Of a DNA stretch of 64,000 nt, positions 25,771-33,093 are shown piece by piece. This DNA is from CAYYFX01 sp964571855. GTDB lineage: Bacteria > ARS69. The notes beneath the pieces are model-generated. The model was not told the DNA's origin. It saw only the letters and a program-made list of their open reading frames with translations, and ran no database searches. The position numbers and the translations under genes are program-made. The number at the start of each line of letters is the position of its first letter. The stretch's first letter is position 1. The DNA is taken from contig CAZNDO010000013.1 of the NCBI GenBank assembly GCA_964571855.1, positions 1-64,000 of the forward strand. Reading direction: 5' to 3'.

Positions 25771-26523
25771 GTGTCCGCCTCGTCCCTTGCCGCCGGCGTC
25801 GCCCTGGGGCTGACGGTCTGCCTGCTTCCCGCCCCGGCCTGGAGCCTGCGACGAGCCGTGCCCCTGGACGACTCGGCGCTCGCCTCCCCGTGGACCACGG
25901 GATCCGAGTGCGAAGCTTCCTACTTCAACGTCTGCACCGGCTGGGTCTGGGTGTGGACGTATTCGGACCTGCCGAACGACTACTACCACCACTGGACCAA
26001 CCGGGATCGCGTGGGAGTCGTCGTGGACTCCTGCTGCGAGGGCGCGCAGCTCACCTCCACCTGGACCTACTTCAACTCCGGCTTCCCCCCCGCCTACGGC
26101 TACTCGATGGTCTCGATCCAGGCCGTGGACGCCTCGGACTGCCCGTCGGGAACGCCGATCGCGCAGCACGTGCGCCTGCCCGTGACCGGGTGGAACTTCG
26201 ACACGTGGGACGTGCCGGTGCCCTCCCGTTTCGCGGTCGCGCAGGAGCTGCGCACGGACTGGCCGCCCTCCGGTCCGTACGTCTTCGTCACGACCGACCA
26301 TCCCGCGGCCGGAGGCGGCGAGGGGCCCGCATGCGGAACCTGCTACCCCACGACCCGCGCCACGCACTCCTTCTACTGGGGGAGGGCGTCCGCACCGCTG
26401 TGCCCCGGAGCGCCCTTCTTCGACGGCACGTGCAACGCCGAGATCCTCCTGCGCGCGTCCTTCGCCTGCGCGACCGGTGTGGAGCCCCACACGTGGGCAG
26501 GGATCAAGGCGCTGTACCGGTGA
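25771..26523 (+). CDS. Secreted Cys/Trp-rich protein of unknown function with W-IK-LYR tail
   Basis: I do not recognise the main domain of this roughly 250-residue protein. It has a signal peptide (SLAAGVALGLTVCLLPAPAWS), then a region rich in Trp, Tyr and Cys with the acidic/aromatic pattern of a beta-sandwich. The cysteines suggest disulfides outside the cytoplasm. The last 15 residues, GVEPHTWAGIKALYR, match the tail of the beta-helix protein at 21361-22623. GTG 25771 is chosen because AAGGGGG lies upstream and because the ATG at 25735 collides with the -10 box; GTG 25762 is also possible. It is divergent from the sulfatase. Confidence 0.65.
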   Translation: MSASSLAAGVALGLTVCLLPAPAWSLRRAVPLDDSALASPWTTGSECEASYFNVCTGWVWVWTYSDLPNDYYHHWTNRDRVGVVVDSCCEGAQLTSTWTYFNSGFPPAYGYSMVSIQAVDASDCPSGTPIAQHVRLPVTGWNFDTWDVPVPSRFAVAQELRTDWPPSGPYVFVTTDHPAAGGGEGPACGTCYPTTRATHSFYWGRASAPLCPGAPFFDGTCNAEILLRASFACATGVEPHTWAGIKALYR

Positions 26524-26593
26524 CGGTCGTGCCGGCCCCTCCCGGGAGGTAGCGGGCCCGTTCGGGTGGACCCGTGCCTCCCGGCTCCCGTCC

Positions 26594-26623
26594 TTGACTG
26601 GCCCGCCGAACCCCGGCTAGAGT
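26594..26623 (+). promoter_or_regulatory. Candidate promoter of the Paa-like operon
   Basis: TTGACT (26594-26599), an 18-base spacer and TAGAGT (26618-26623). The predicted start near 26630 leaves a leader of about 134 bases before the ATG at 26764. No operator was recognised. Confidence 0.55.
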
Positions 26624-26763
26624 GCCGTGTTTTCCACCTTCGGCGCGTTCCCGGACCCCCGTCGTCCGGTCGCCGCCTCCCGCCTCGCCCGGCGGGGATG
26701 TCCGCGCCCCGCGCGTTCCGGCCGGGCGAGCCCGAAACCCAGAGACCGAGGAGACGACCGGTC

Positions 26764-28248
26764 ATGACCCAGGTCGCGAGCGCGAGCACGGTGAAGATGC
26801 ACGTGAACGGCGCCTGGACCGACGCGAAGAGCGGCCGGACCATGGACGTCATCAGCCCCTTCGACGGCCGCGTCGTGGACACGGTCCCGCGCGCGGACCG
26901 CGAGGACACGCAGGTCGCCATCCGGGCCGCCGAGAACGCCCTGCCGGCGTGGTCGGACACGTCCCCGGACGAGCGCGCCGCCCTCCTCTTCGCCGGCATC
27001 GAGAAGGTGAAGGCCGCCTCCGGCGAGCTCGCCAAGACGCTGTCCGCCGAGCAGGGCAAGCCGGTCTTCGAGGCGGCCGGCGAGATCCACCACTTCCTCC
27101 ACGGCATGACCTTCTACGCCGGGCTGGCCAGCAAGATCCGCGGCGCGCAGGTGCCCCTGCCCCCGGACATGGGCAAGCACAGCTACGGCCTCGTGCTGAA
27201 GCGTCCCGTGGGCGTCTGCGCGGCCATCGTGCCGTGGAACTTCCCCATCACCCTGATGGGAACGAAGATCGGCCCGGCGCTCATCGCGGGGAACACGGTC
27301 GTGGTGAAGCCCGCGTCCACCACGCCGCTCACCACCGTCAAGATCATCGCGCTGTTCAACGAGGCCGGCCTGCCGCCGGGCGTGCTGAACTGCGTGACCG
27401 GCCCCGGCCGCGAGGTCGGCGAGGAGCTGCTGGCGAACCCCGCGGTGCGGCGCATCGCGTTCACCGGCGAGTCCGGCACGGGACGCCGCGTCATGGAGAT
27501 CGCCGGGCCGCAGTTCAAGCGGATCACGCTGGAGCTGGGCGGTTCGGATCCCATGATCGTGATGCCGGACGCGGACCTGAAGAAGGCGGTCTCCGGCGCG
27601 CTCATCGGCCGCTTCTGGAACTGCGGGCAGGCGTGCCTCGCGGTGAAGCGCCTGTACCTGCACGAGGCGGTGCACGACCAGTTCCTCGAGGCCCTGCTTT
27701 CGAAGGTCGCCGCGTACGAGTGCGGCGATCCCGCGGCCAAGGCCGAGAAGCCGAAGGTGCGCATGGGCCCCCTGCACACGGCCGCGCAGCGCGAGGAGAT
27801 CGAGGCGCAGATCGCGGACGCGGTGGGCCGCGGCGCGAAGCTGCTCATCGGCGGCAAGCGCCCCACGGATCCGGCGCTCGCGAAGGGCCACTTCCTGGAG
27901 CCCGCGGTCCTCACGAACGTCCCGCACGACGCGAAACTCGTGCAGGACGAGGTGTTCGGTCCCGCGCTGCCGGTGTTCAAGGTGAAGGACCTGAACGAGG
28001 CCATCGCGCTGGCGAACCACAACCAGTACGGCCTCGGTTCGTCCATCTGGACGCAGAACCTGAGCTGGGCGAACCAGGCCATCCGCGAGATCCAGGCGGG
28101 CGTGACCTGGGTGAACCAGATCCACTACGGGTACGACGAGCTGCCCTTCGGCGGCGTGAAGGCGTCGGGCATCGGCCACGAGCACGGGCCGGAGGCCGTG
28201 GACTACTACCTGGAGAAGAAGGGCGCCGTCATCGGCGGCCTTTCGTAA
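26764..28248 (+). CDS. NAD(P)-dependent aldehyde dehydrogenase, first gene of the Paa-like operon
   Basis: A 494-residue aldehyde dehydrogenase. The family residues are all present: PWNFP (157-161), FTGESGTG (233-240), general base E257 in ELGG, and catalytic C291 in NCGQAC. It should oxidise a semialdehyde or aldehyde to the acid or acyl-CoA; the closest general type is the succinate-semialdehyde/benzaldehyde dehydrogenase group. GAGGAG (26748-26753) lies 10 bases before the ATG. It opens an 11-gene run whose last gene is a second, related aldehyde dehydrogenase. In Paa pathways an aldehyde dehydrogenase domain (PaaZ) acts after ring opening; here no fused hydratase domain is present. Confidence 0.92.
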   Translation: MTQVASASTVKMHVNGAWTDAKSGRTMDVISPFDGRVVDTVPRADREDTQVAIRAAENALPAWSDTSPDERAALLFAGIEKVKAASGELAKTLSAEQGKPVFEAAGEIHHFLHGMTFYAGLASKIRGAQVPLPPDMGKHSYGLVLKRPVGVCAAIVPWNFPITLMGTKIGPALIAGNTVVVKPASTTPLTTVKIIALFNEAGLPPGVLNCVTGPGREVGEELLANPAVRRIAFTGESGTGRRVMEIAGPQFKRITLELGGSDPMIVMPDADLKKAVSGALIGRFWNCGQACLAVKRLYLHEAVHDQFLEALLSKVAAYECGDPAAKAEKPKVRMGPLHTAAQREEIEAQIADAVGRGAKLLIGGKRPTDPALAKGHFLEPAVLTNVPHDAKLVQDEVFGPALPVFKVKDLNEAIALANHNQYGLGSSIWTQNLSWANQAIREIQAGVTWVNQIHYGYDELPFGGVKASGIGHEHGPEAVDYYLEKKGAVIGGLS

Positions 28249-28258
28249 GGAGCGGAAC

Positions 28259-29041
28259 GTGTCCGAGCTGCGCGTGGTCCCCGGCGTCGAGGGCGCCGTG
28301 GGCACCATCACCCTGAACCACCCGAAGGCGAACAGCTACGACCTGCAGTTCATGAAGGACCTGGACGCGGCCATCGTGGCGCACCTGGCGAACGACGCCG
28401 TGAAGGTCGTGGTGCTGCGCTCCGGCCTGGAGAAGTTCTTTTCCGCGGGCGCGGACATCAAGGCGTTCCAGGCGAACACCACCGCGGCGAACATGGACAT
28501 GATCCGTTTCGCCCACAAGGCGCTGCGCCGCATGGGCACGTCGCCGAAGATCTTCGTGGCCGCCATCAACGGCTTCGCGCTCGGCGGCGGCCTGGAGATG
28601 GCGCTGGCCACAGATCTCCGCTTCGCCGCGGAGGGGGACTACAAGATCGGGCTGCCCGAGGTCACGCTGGGACTCCTGCCCGGGAACGGCGGCACGCAGC
28701 GCCTCCCCCGCCTCATCGGCCCCACGAAGGCGCTGGATCTCATGATCACCGGGCGCATCGTGGGTCCGGCCGAGGCGCACGAGCTCGGCATCGTGGACCG
28801 GCTGTATCCGGCCGCGGAGCTGCAGGCGAAGACCATGGAGTACGCGCAGCGCGTGGCCAAGGGCGCCACCGTGGCCATCGCGCGGATCAAGCAGGCGGTG
28901 ATGGAGGGCATGGAGCTCCCGCTGGACGACGCTCTGTCGCTGGAGCGGGACCTGATGGCGCCGCTCTTCGACACCGCGGACGCGAAGGAGGGCATCGCCG
29001 CCTTCGCCGAGAAGCGCACCGCCACGTTCGCCGGCCGCTAG
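28259..29041 (+). CDS. Enoyl-CoA hydratase/isomerase family protein (PaaF-like)
   Basis: A 260-residue crotonase-fold enzyme with both catalytic glutamates of true hydratases, E113 in GGGLEMALATD and E134 in LPEVTLGLLPGNGGTQRL, and the oxyanion segment SAGADIKAF. It should add water to a 2-enoyl-CoA. In the Paa pathway PaaF performs this step after ring opening. A strong AAGGAG ribosome binding site overlaps the stop of the preceding gene, 6 bases before the GTG at 28259. Confidence 0.9.
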   Translation: MSELRVVPGVEGAVGTITLNHPKANSYDLQFMKDLDAAIVAHLANDAVKVVVLRSGLEKFFSAGADIKAFQANTTAANMDMIRFAHKALRRMGTSPKIFVAAINGFALGGGLEMALATDLRFAAEGDYKIGLPEVTLGLLPGNGGTQRLPRLIGPTKALDLMITGRIVGPAEAHELGIVDRLYPAAELQAKTMEYAQRVAKGATVAIARIKQAVMEGMELPLDDALSLERDLMAPLFDTADAKEGIAAFAEKRTATFAGR

Positions 29042-29055
29042 GAGGGGGCCCGCCC

Positions 29056-30024
29056 ATGGTCATGGTCAGCGAGGACCGGATGATCGAGCGGCTCCGCGAC
29101 GGGAAGCTCGTGGAGTCGGCGGACCAGATGTCTCCGAAGTATCGCGAGGGCATGAAGCGCATCCTCACGGTCTCCGCGGACACGGAGCTCGTGTCCGCGC
29201 CCGCGTACTACCTGGCGGCGAAGGACGCGCCCACGATCAACGCGTTCGTGTCCGCCATGGGCATCATCCAGGACGAGATGGGCCACGCGCACATCGCGTA
29301 CCGGCTGATGGAGGACATGGGCGTGGACAAGGAGGAGCTCATCTACGAGCGCGGACCGCGGGACTTCAAGTACCCGTACGCGTTCGACGTGCCGCTGCGC
29401 ACGTGGGTGGAGCTCGTCGTGGCGAACGCGCTGTACGACCGCGCCGGGTTCACGCTGCTCGGGGACGTGTTCCGCCACACCACGTTCGCGCCCTGGAAGC
29501 GCGCGCTCGTGAAGGTGGACAAGGAGGAGAACTTCCACCTCCGGCACGGCGAGACCTGGATGAAGAAGATCAACGCGTCCGCCGAGGGCCACGAGAAGCT
29601 GCAGCGCGCGGTGGACTGGATGCTGCCGCTCACGCTGGAGTGGTTCGGGCTGCCGGACTCGCTCAAGACGCAGAAGGTCCAGCTGGACTACGGCTTCAAG
29701 GGCAGCTCGAACGACCAGCTCCGGCAGATCTGGATGTCCACGGCCATCCCGTTCCTGGAGTCGCTGGACCTGAAGGTCCCGGTGCACTGGGACGGGGCCC
29801 GCAAGGAGTACGCCATCGACTTCCCCTTCCCCTGCCGCTTCGACGCGCAGGAGAAGCGCTGGCTCTTCGCGGAGGGCCAGATCGAGTGGATGGACGACGG
29901 ATCCGGCCGGGACAGCGTGATGAAGCGGTGGCGCGAGCGCGGTCCCATGAACGACGAGTTCGTGGAGATCCTGCAGCGCGGCCACCGGCAGATCACCCGG
30001 ATGCTGGAGCGGGAGGCGAGTTGA
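29056..30024 (+). CDS. paaA: PaaA-like di-iron oxygenase subunit
   Basis: The 322-residue protein is related to the catalytic subunit of phenylacetyl-CoA epoxidase, a ferritin-fold di-iron enzyme that uses O2 to form an epoxide on an aromatic CoA thioester. The expected ligands are visible: E44 (TELVS), E74 and H77 (DEMGH), D128 (ALYDRAG), E158 and H161 (EENFH). In E. coli PaaA, as I recall it, the matching motifs are HSEIV, DEAGH, a VDGAA Asp and EESFH. GGAGGGGG (29041-29048) precedes the ATG. It is followed, with stop/start overlap, by PaaD-like and PaaB-like genes. A benzoyl-CoA epoxidase BoxB is less likely because BoxB is considerably longer. Confidence 0.85.
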   Translation: MVMVSEDRMIERLRDGKLVESADQMSPKYREGMKRILTVSADTELVSAPAYYLAAKDAPTINAFVSAMGIIQDEMGHAHIAYRLMEDMGVDKEELIYERGPRDFKYPYAFDVPLRTWVELVVANALYDRAGFTLLGDVFRHTTFAPWKRALVKVDKEENFHLRHGETWMKKINASAEGHEKLQRAVDWMLPLTLEWFGLPDSLKTQKVQLDYGFKGSSNDQLRQIWMSTAIPFLESLDLKVPVHWDGARKEYAIDFPFPCRFDAQEKRWLFAEGQIEWMDDGSGRDSVMKRWRERGPMNDEFVEILQRGHRQITRMLEREAS

Positions 30025-30365
30025 GCGCGAGCGCCGCGATCGAGCGGGCCGGGCGCGTGGAGGAACGGCTCCTCGACGCGCTGCACGACGTCCAGGACGC
30101 GGAGCTGCCGCTGGACGTGGTGGACCTGGGCCTGATCTACGCGGTGCGGTACGCGGCGGAGGAGCGGCGCGCGGAGGTGGACATGACGTTCACCGCCATG
30201 GGCTGCCCCGCCCTGGAGTTCATGCGGGACGACGTCCGCGAGCGCCTCCTGGCGGAGCCGGACGTGGATCGCGTGGACGTGAACATCGTCTGGGACCCGC
30301 CGTGGAACCGCTCCCGGTTGACGGAGCGGGGGGCGGCGGCCCTGCTCGGCTGGGGGATCGTATGA
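30021..30365 (+). CDS. paaD: PaaD N-terminal half: DUF59/MIP18-family protein
   Basis: This 114-residue protein is a single DUF59 (MIP18/SufT-like) domain with DVQDAELPLDVVDLGLIY and MTFTAMGCPALEFM, the conserved Cys-containing segment. In E. coli-type operons PaaD is about 165 residues, with this domain followed by a zinc ribbon; here the ribbon is encoded separately at 31578-31769. The domain is thought to help assemble or insert the metal or Fe-S cofactor of the oxygenase system. Start is a TTG overlapping the PaaA stop as TTGA, with GGGAGG (30011-30016) upstream, so start choice is well supported despite the rare codon. Confidence 0.8.
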   Translation: MSASAAIERAGRVEERLLDALHDVQDAELPLDVVDLGLIYAVRYAAEERRAEVDMTFTAMGCPALEFMRDDVRERLLAEPDVDRVDVNIVWDPPWNRSRLTERGAAALLGWGIV

Positions 30366-30583
30366 GCATCCGGACCGCGAACGAGGCGAAGCCGTCGGGC
30401 ACCGTGTGGGACGTGTTCGCCCGCACGCGCGACGAGAAGGCGCTGCACCAGGTGGGCGACGTGATCGCGCCGAACGAGGGGCTGGCGCGCGCGTACGCCT
30501 ACCAGATGTACCAGGAGAGCCCGTGGGTGGAGATGTGCATCGCTCCGCGCGCGGAGATCAAGCCGGTCATCGACCGGGCCTGA
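30362..30583 (+). CDS. paaB: PaaB-like subunit, first copy
   Basis: A 73-residue protein that fits the PaaB family: an N-terminal TVWDVFARTRDEKALHQVGDV strand-helix pattern, then a NEGLARAYAYQMYQES helix and a final PWVEMCIAPR strand. In phenylacetyl-CoA epoxidase PaaB is a small subunit that bridges PaaAC units and may mediate contact with the reductase. It overlaps the PaaD-N stop as ATGA. A second, shorter PaaB-like gene follows after 10 bases, which is unusual. Confidence 0.78.
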   Translation: MSIRTANEAKPSGTVWDVFARTRDEKALHQVGDVIAPNEGLARAYAYQMYQESPWVEMCIAPRAEIKPVIDRA

Positions 30584-30593
30584 GGAGCGGAGC

Positions 30594-30785
30594 ATGGCAG
30601 CGCAGGAGACGTGGTTCGTGTTCGGGCGCCGCACCTACGAGGAGGCGCTGACGCAGGTGGGCACGGTCCGCCCCGAGCCGGGCAAGCCGGTGGAGGACGC
30701 CGCGCGGACGCAGTACGGGAGCGACTGGCTGGAGCTGGTGGCCATCCCCGAGGCGCGCATCAGCTGGGCCATCCGGGAGGACTGA
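30594..30785 (+). CDS. PaaB-like subunit, second divergent copy
   Basis: A 63-residue protein with the same strand-helix-strand plan as the PaaB copy before it: ETWFVFGRRTYEEALTQVGTV, a shortened middle helix (EDAARTQYGSD), and WLELVAIPEARI. The likeness is in pattern more than identity, so this is an old duplication or an independent recruit. ATG 30594 is preceded by GGAGCGGAG. It stands directly before the PaaC-like gene. A complex with two kinds of PaaB, one for each di-iron subunit, would be a natural reading, but that is inference. Confidence 0.65.
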   Translation: MAAQETWFVFGRRTYEEALTQVGTVRPEPGKPVEDAARTQYGSDWLELVAIPEARISWAIRED

Positions 30786-30786
30786 C

Positions 30787-31575
30787 GTGTCGGAGTTCCT
30801 GAAGGACCGCGAGGCGGATCTCGAGACCGGTCCCGCGGCGGTGGAGGCGGGCGACGTGGGGTCGTTCTCGCCCGCGGGGCGGAACGCCATCCTCGGCCTC
30901 CTGATCACGCTCGGGGACAACAAGTACAAGCTCGGCCGGCGGTACTCGGAGTGGGCCACGTCCGGCCCCACACTGGAGGCGTCCGTGGCCGCGGCGTCCA
31001 TGACGTCGGACGAGATGGGCCACGCCCGCAGCCTCTATCCCCTGCTGCGCAAGTTCCCCGACGCCCCGGTGGAGCTCCGCAAGGAGGAGGACCGCTCGGT
31101 CTTCCACAACGTGGCGTTCCTGGAGAAGCCGTTCGCGCAGTGGGCGGAGCTCATCGCCGCGGCCGCGCTGTTCGACCGCGCGCTGTCCACCGTGGTGCGC
31201 GCCATGGAGCAGTCCGCCTTCGGCCCGTTCCGGCACCGCGCGAAGAAGATCCTGCAGGAGGAGCGCTACCACCAGCTGTACGCGGACGGCTGGCTGGCCA
31301 CGCTCGCCTCCGAGGCGGCCACGCGCACCGCGCTGAAGGCCGCGATGAACCGCATCTGGACGGAGACCCTGATGTGGTTCGGCCCGGACGATGACGCCGT
31401 GTTCGGCGCCGCCGCGAAGGAGCGCGTCCTGGATGCGCCCGGACCGGAGCTGCGCGCCCGCTTCGTGGAGGAGGTCTTCCGCACGGTCGAGCCCCTCTCG
31501 GGCATCGGCTTCCCGGACGAGGCGCCGCTCCCGTGGAGCCGCTGGGACGCCGCCAGCCGGCGGATCAAGGGCTGA
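30787..31575 (+). CDS. paaC: PaaC-like subunit that keeps a complete di-iron ligand set
   Basis: This 262-residue ferritin-fold protein aligns with PaaC through LGDNKYKLGRRYSEW and the later EERYHQLYADGWL. In E. coli PaaC, as I recall it, the segment matching DEMGH reads DLLGQ, so the iron site is lost and the subunit is structural. Here D44, E76, H79, D130, E159 and H162 are all in place, with almost the same spacing as in the PaaA-like protein (54 residues from the first ExxH Glu to the Asp in both). The protein may bind a second di-iron centre. GTG 30787 follows GGGAGG (30775-30780). The paaD zinc-ribbon gene comes next. Confidence 0.8.
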   Translation: MSEFLKDREADLETGPAAVEAGDVGSFSPAGRNAILGLLITLGDNKYKLGRRYSEWATSGPTLEASVAAASMTSDEMGHARSLYPLLRKFPDAPVELRKEEDRSVFHNVAFLEKPFAQWAELIAAAALFDRALSTVVRAMEQSAFGPFRHRAKKILQEERYHQLYADGWLATLASEAATRTALKAAMNRIWTETLMWFGPDDDAVFGAAAKERVLDAPGPELRARFVEEVFRTVEPLSGIGFPDEAPLPWSRWDAASRRIKG

Positions 31576-31577
31576 TC

Positions 31578-31769
31578 GTGCACGGCGAGCGCCGCCAGCG
31601 GCTGGCCGAGGGCGCCCCGCCCGTGCCGTGCCCGTACTGCGGCTCGGCGCGCACCGAGCGGGCCGCCACCTTCGGCCCGTTCCACATGTCCGAGTCCTAC
31701 GTCTGCCGGGACTGCAGCAGCCCGTTCTCCCGCATCAAGTGGGAGGATCCCTCCCGCGCGCCGCGATGA
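31578..31769 (+). CDS. PaaD C-terminal half: stand-alone zinc ribbon
   Basis: A 63-residue protein that is the zinc-ribbon half of PaaD/PaaJ. The ligands are C18 and C21 (CPYCGS) and C43 and C46 (YVCRDC), with the SATFGP-like and SSPFSRIKW segments that in fused PaaD read near EFGxT and EPFDYFK. Its separation from the DUF59 half at 30021-30365 by three other subunit genes shows a split or never-fused PaaD. GTG 31578 has AAGGG upstream. Its stop overlaps the next start as ATGA. Too short for routine gene finding at strict cut-offs but well supported by motif and coupling. Confidence 0.8.
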   Translation: MHGERRQRLAEGAPPVPCPYCGSARTERAATFGPFHMSESYVCRDCSSPFSRIKWEDPSRAPR

Positions 31770-32548
31770 CCCGTCCGCCGCTGAAGGTGGAGATCGACGG
31801 CGGCGTCGCCGTGCTCACGCTGGACCGCCCGGAGTCCCGCAACGCGCTCGACGACGCGCTGCGCGAGGCCCTCCCCGCCGCCGTCGAGCGCCTGGCGGAC
31901 GATCCCGCGGTGCGCGTGGTCGTGATCACGGGCGCGGGGACCGCCTTCTCGTCCGGCGGCGCGGTGGAGCACTTCGAGAAGGACTGGAACACGGCGGAGT
32001 TCCGGCGGGGCAGCCGGAAGCTCTCGCGCGTGTTCGACGAGATCGAGGCCATGGAGAAACCGGTGATCGCCGCCCTCAACGGCGTGGCCACCGGCGCCGG
32101 GCTACAGCTCGCGCTCGCCTGCGACCTGCGCATCGCCGCGGCCTCGGCCCGCATCGGATACCGCGAGCACCAGCTGGGGCTCATCCCCGCGCACGGCGGC
32201 GCCACCCGGCTCGTGAAGCTCGTGGGGCTGGCCCGGGCGAAGGAGATCTACTTCCGGGGTGAGCTGCTGGCCGCGGAGGAGGCGCTTCGGCTGGGGCTCG
32301 TGGGCCGCGTCGTCCCGGACGATGCGCTGGCCGCCGAGGCCGCGGCGGAGGCCCGCCGCCTCGCCGCGCGCGCGGGTGCCGCGCTCGGGCTGGCGAAGCG
32401 CCTGCTGAACGCCGCGGCCGACGTGGACGTGGCCTCCGGGCTCACGCTCGAGACCCTCGCCCAGAGCGTGGCGCTGAAGACCGCGGACCACCGCGAGGGC
32501 GTGCGCGCCTTCCGCGAGAAGCGCCCGCCCGCGTTCCGGGGGGAGTGA
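31766..32548 (+). CDS. Crotonase-family isomerase (PaaG-like)
   Basis: This 260-residue crotonase-fold protein has Q114 where hydratases carry the first catalytic Glu (GAGLQLALACD), while the second Glu is kept as E134 (REHQLGLIPAHGG). Loss of one Glu fits an isomerase such as PaaG (ring-opening 1,2-epoxyphenylacetyl-CoA isomerase, which relies mainly on an Asp) better than a hydratase. The neighbourhood, directly after oxygenase subunits, supports that role. The SSGG oxyanion segment is present. ATG 31766 overlaps the zinc-ribbon stop. Confidence 0.82.
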   Translation: MTRPPLKVEIDGGVAVLTLDRPESRNALDDALREALPAAVERLADDPAVRVVVITGAGTAFSSGGAVEHFEKDWNTAEFRRGSRKLSRVFDEIEAMEKPVIAALNGVATGAGLQLALACDLRIAAASARIGYREHQLGLIPAHGGATRLVKLVGLARAKEIYFRGELLAAEEALRLGLVGRVVPDDALAAEAAAEARRLAARAGAALGLAKRLLNAAADVDVASGLTLETLAQSVALKTADHREGVRAFREKRPPAFRGE

Positions 32549-32550
32549 GC

Positions 32551-33093
32551 ATGGCGTTGATCGTGACCGTCCGCGGCTGGACGCCGCAGGTCCACCCCAC
32601 CGCGTGGATCGCGCCGAACGCCGTGCTCATCGGCAACGTGGTCGTGGAGGAGCGCGCGAGCGTGTGGTTCGGCGCGGTGCTGCGCGGGGACCAGAACCTG
32701 ATCCGCGTGGGCGCGCGCACGAGCGTGCAGGACAACGCTGTCCTCCACTGCAACGAGGAGAACGCCACCGTCCTCGGCGCGGACGCCACGATCGGGCACG
32801 GCGCCGCGCTGGAGGGCTGCGTGATCGGCGACCGCGCGATGATCGGCATGAACGCCACGGTCCTGGACTCCGCGCGGGTCGGCGAGGGCGCGCTGCTGGC
32901 CGCCGGCGCCGTGGTCAAGGAGCGGGACGAGATCCCGGCGTGGACGCTGGCGGCCGGCGTGCCCGCGGTGGCCCGCCGCAAGCTGGAGGGCGCGGCGCTC
33001 GAGACGGTGCGCTCCGCGGCCGCCCACTACCAGAAGCTGATGGACCTGTACGCGCATCTCGGGCGCGAGCTGCCCGCGGAGGGGAAGCGATGA
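32551..33093 (+). CDS. Gamma-carbonic anhydrase-like hexapeptide protein (PaaY-like)
   Basis: A 180-residue left-handed beta-helix protein of the gamma-carbonic anhydrase family, the place where PaaY occurs in Paa operons. PaaY is thought to be a thioesterase that recycles CoA. Of the three zinc ligands, H66 (VLHCN) and H83 (TIGHGA) are present, but the third position, normally His in an HGC context, is E88 (LEGC). Metal binding may therefore be altered or lost. ATG 32551 follows GGGGGGAG and is preferred over the GTG at 32545, which overlaps the previous stop. It overlaps the final aldehyde dehydrogenase gene as ATGA. Confidence 0.85.
   Translation: MALIVTVRGWTPQVHPTAWIAPNAVLIGNVVVEERASVWFGAVLRGDQNLIRVGARTSVQDNAVLHCNEENATVLGADATIGHGAALEGCVIGDRAMIGMNATVLDSARVGEGALLAAGAVVKERDEIPAWTLAAGVPAVARRKLEGAALETVRSAAAHYQKLMDLYAHLGRELPAEGKR

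Noticed and set aside
29056..30024. Benzoyl-CoA epoxidase subunit BoxB
   Set aside because: BoxB is longer and its partners BoxA and BoxC are absent, whereas PaaB-, PaaC-, PaaD- and PaaY-like genes surround this one.
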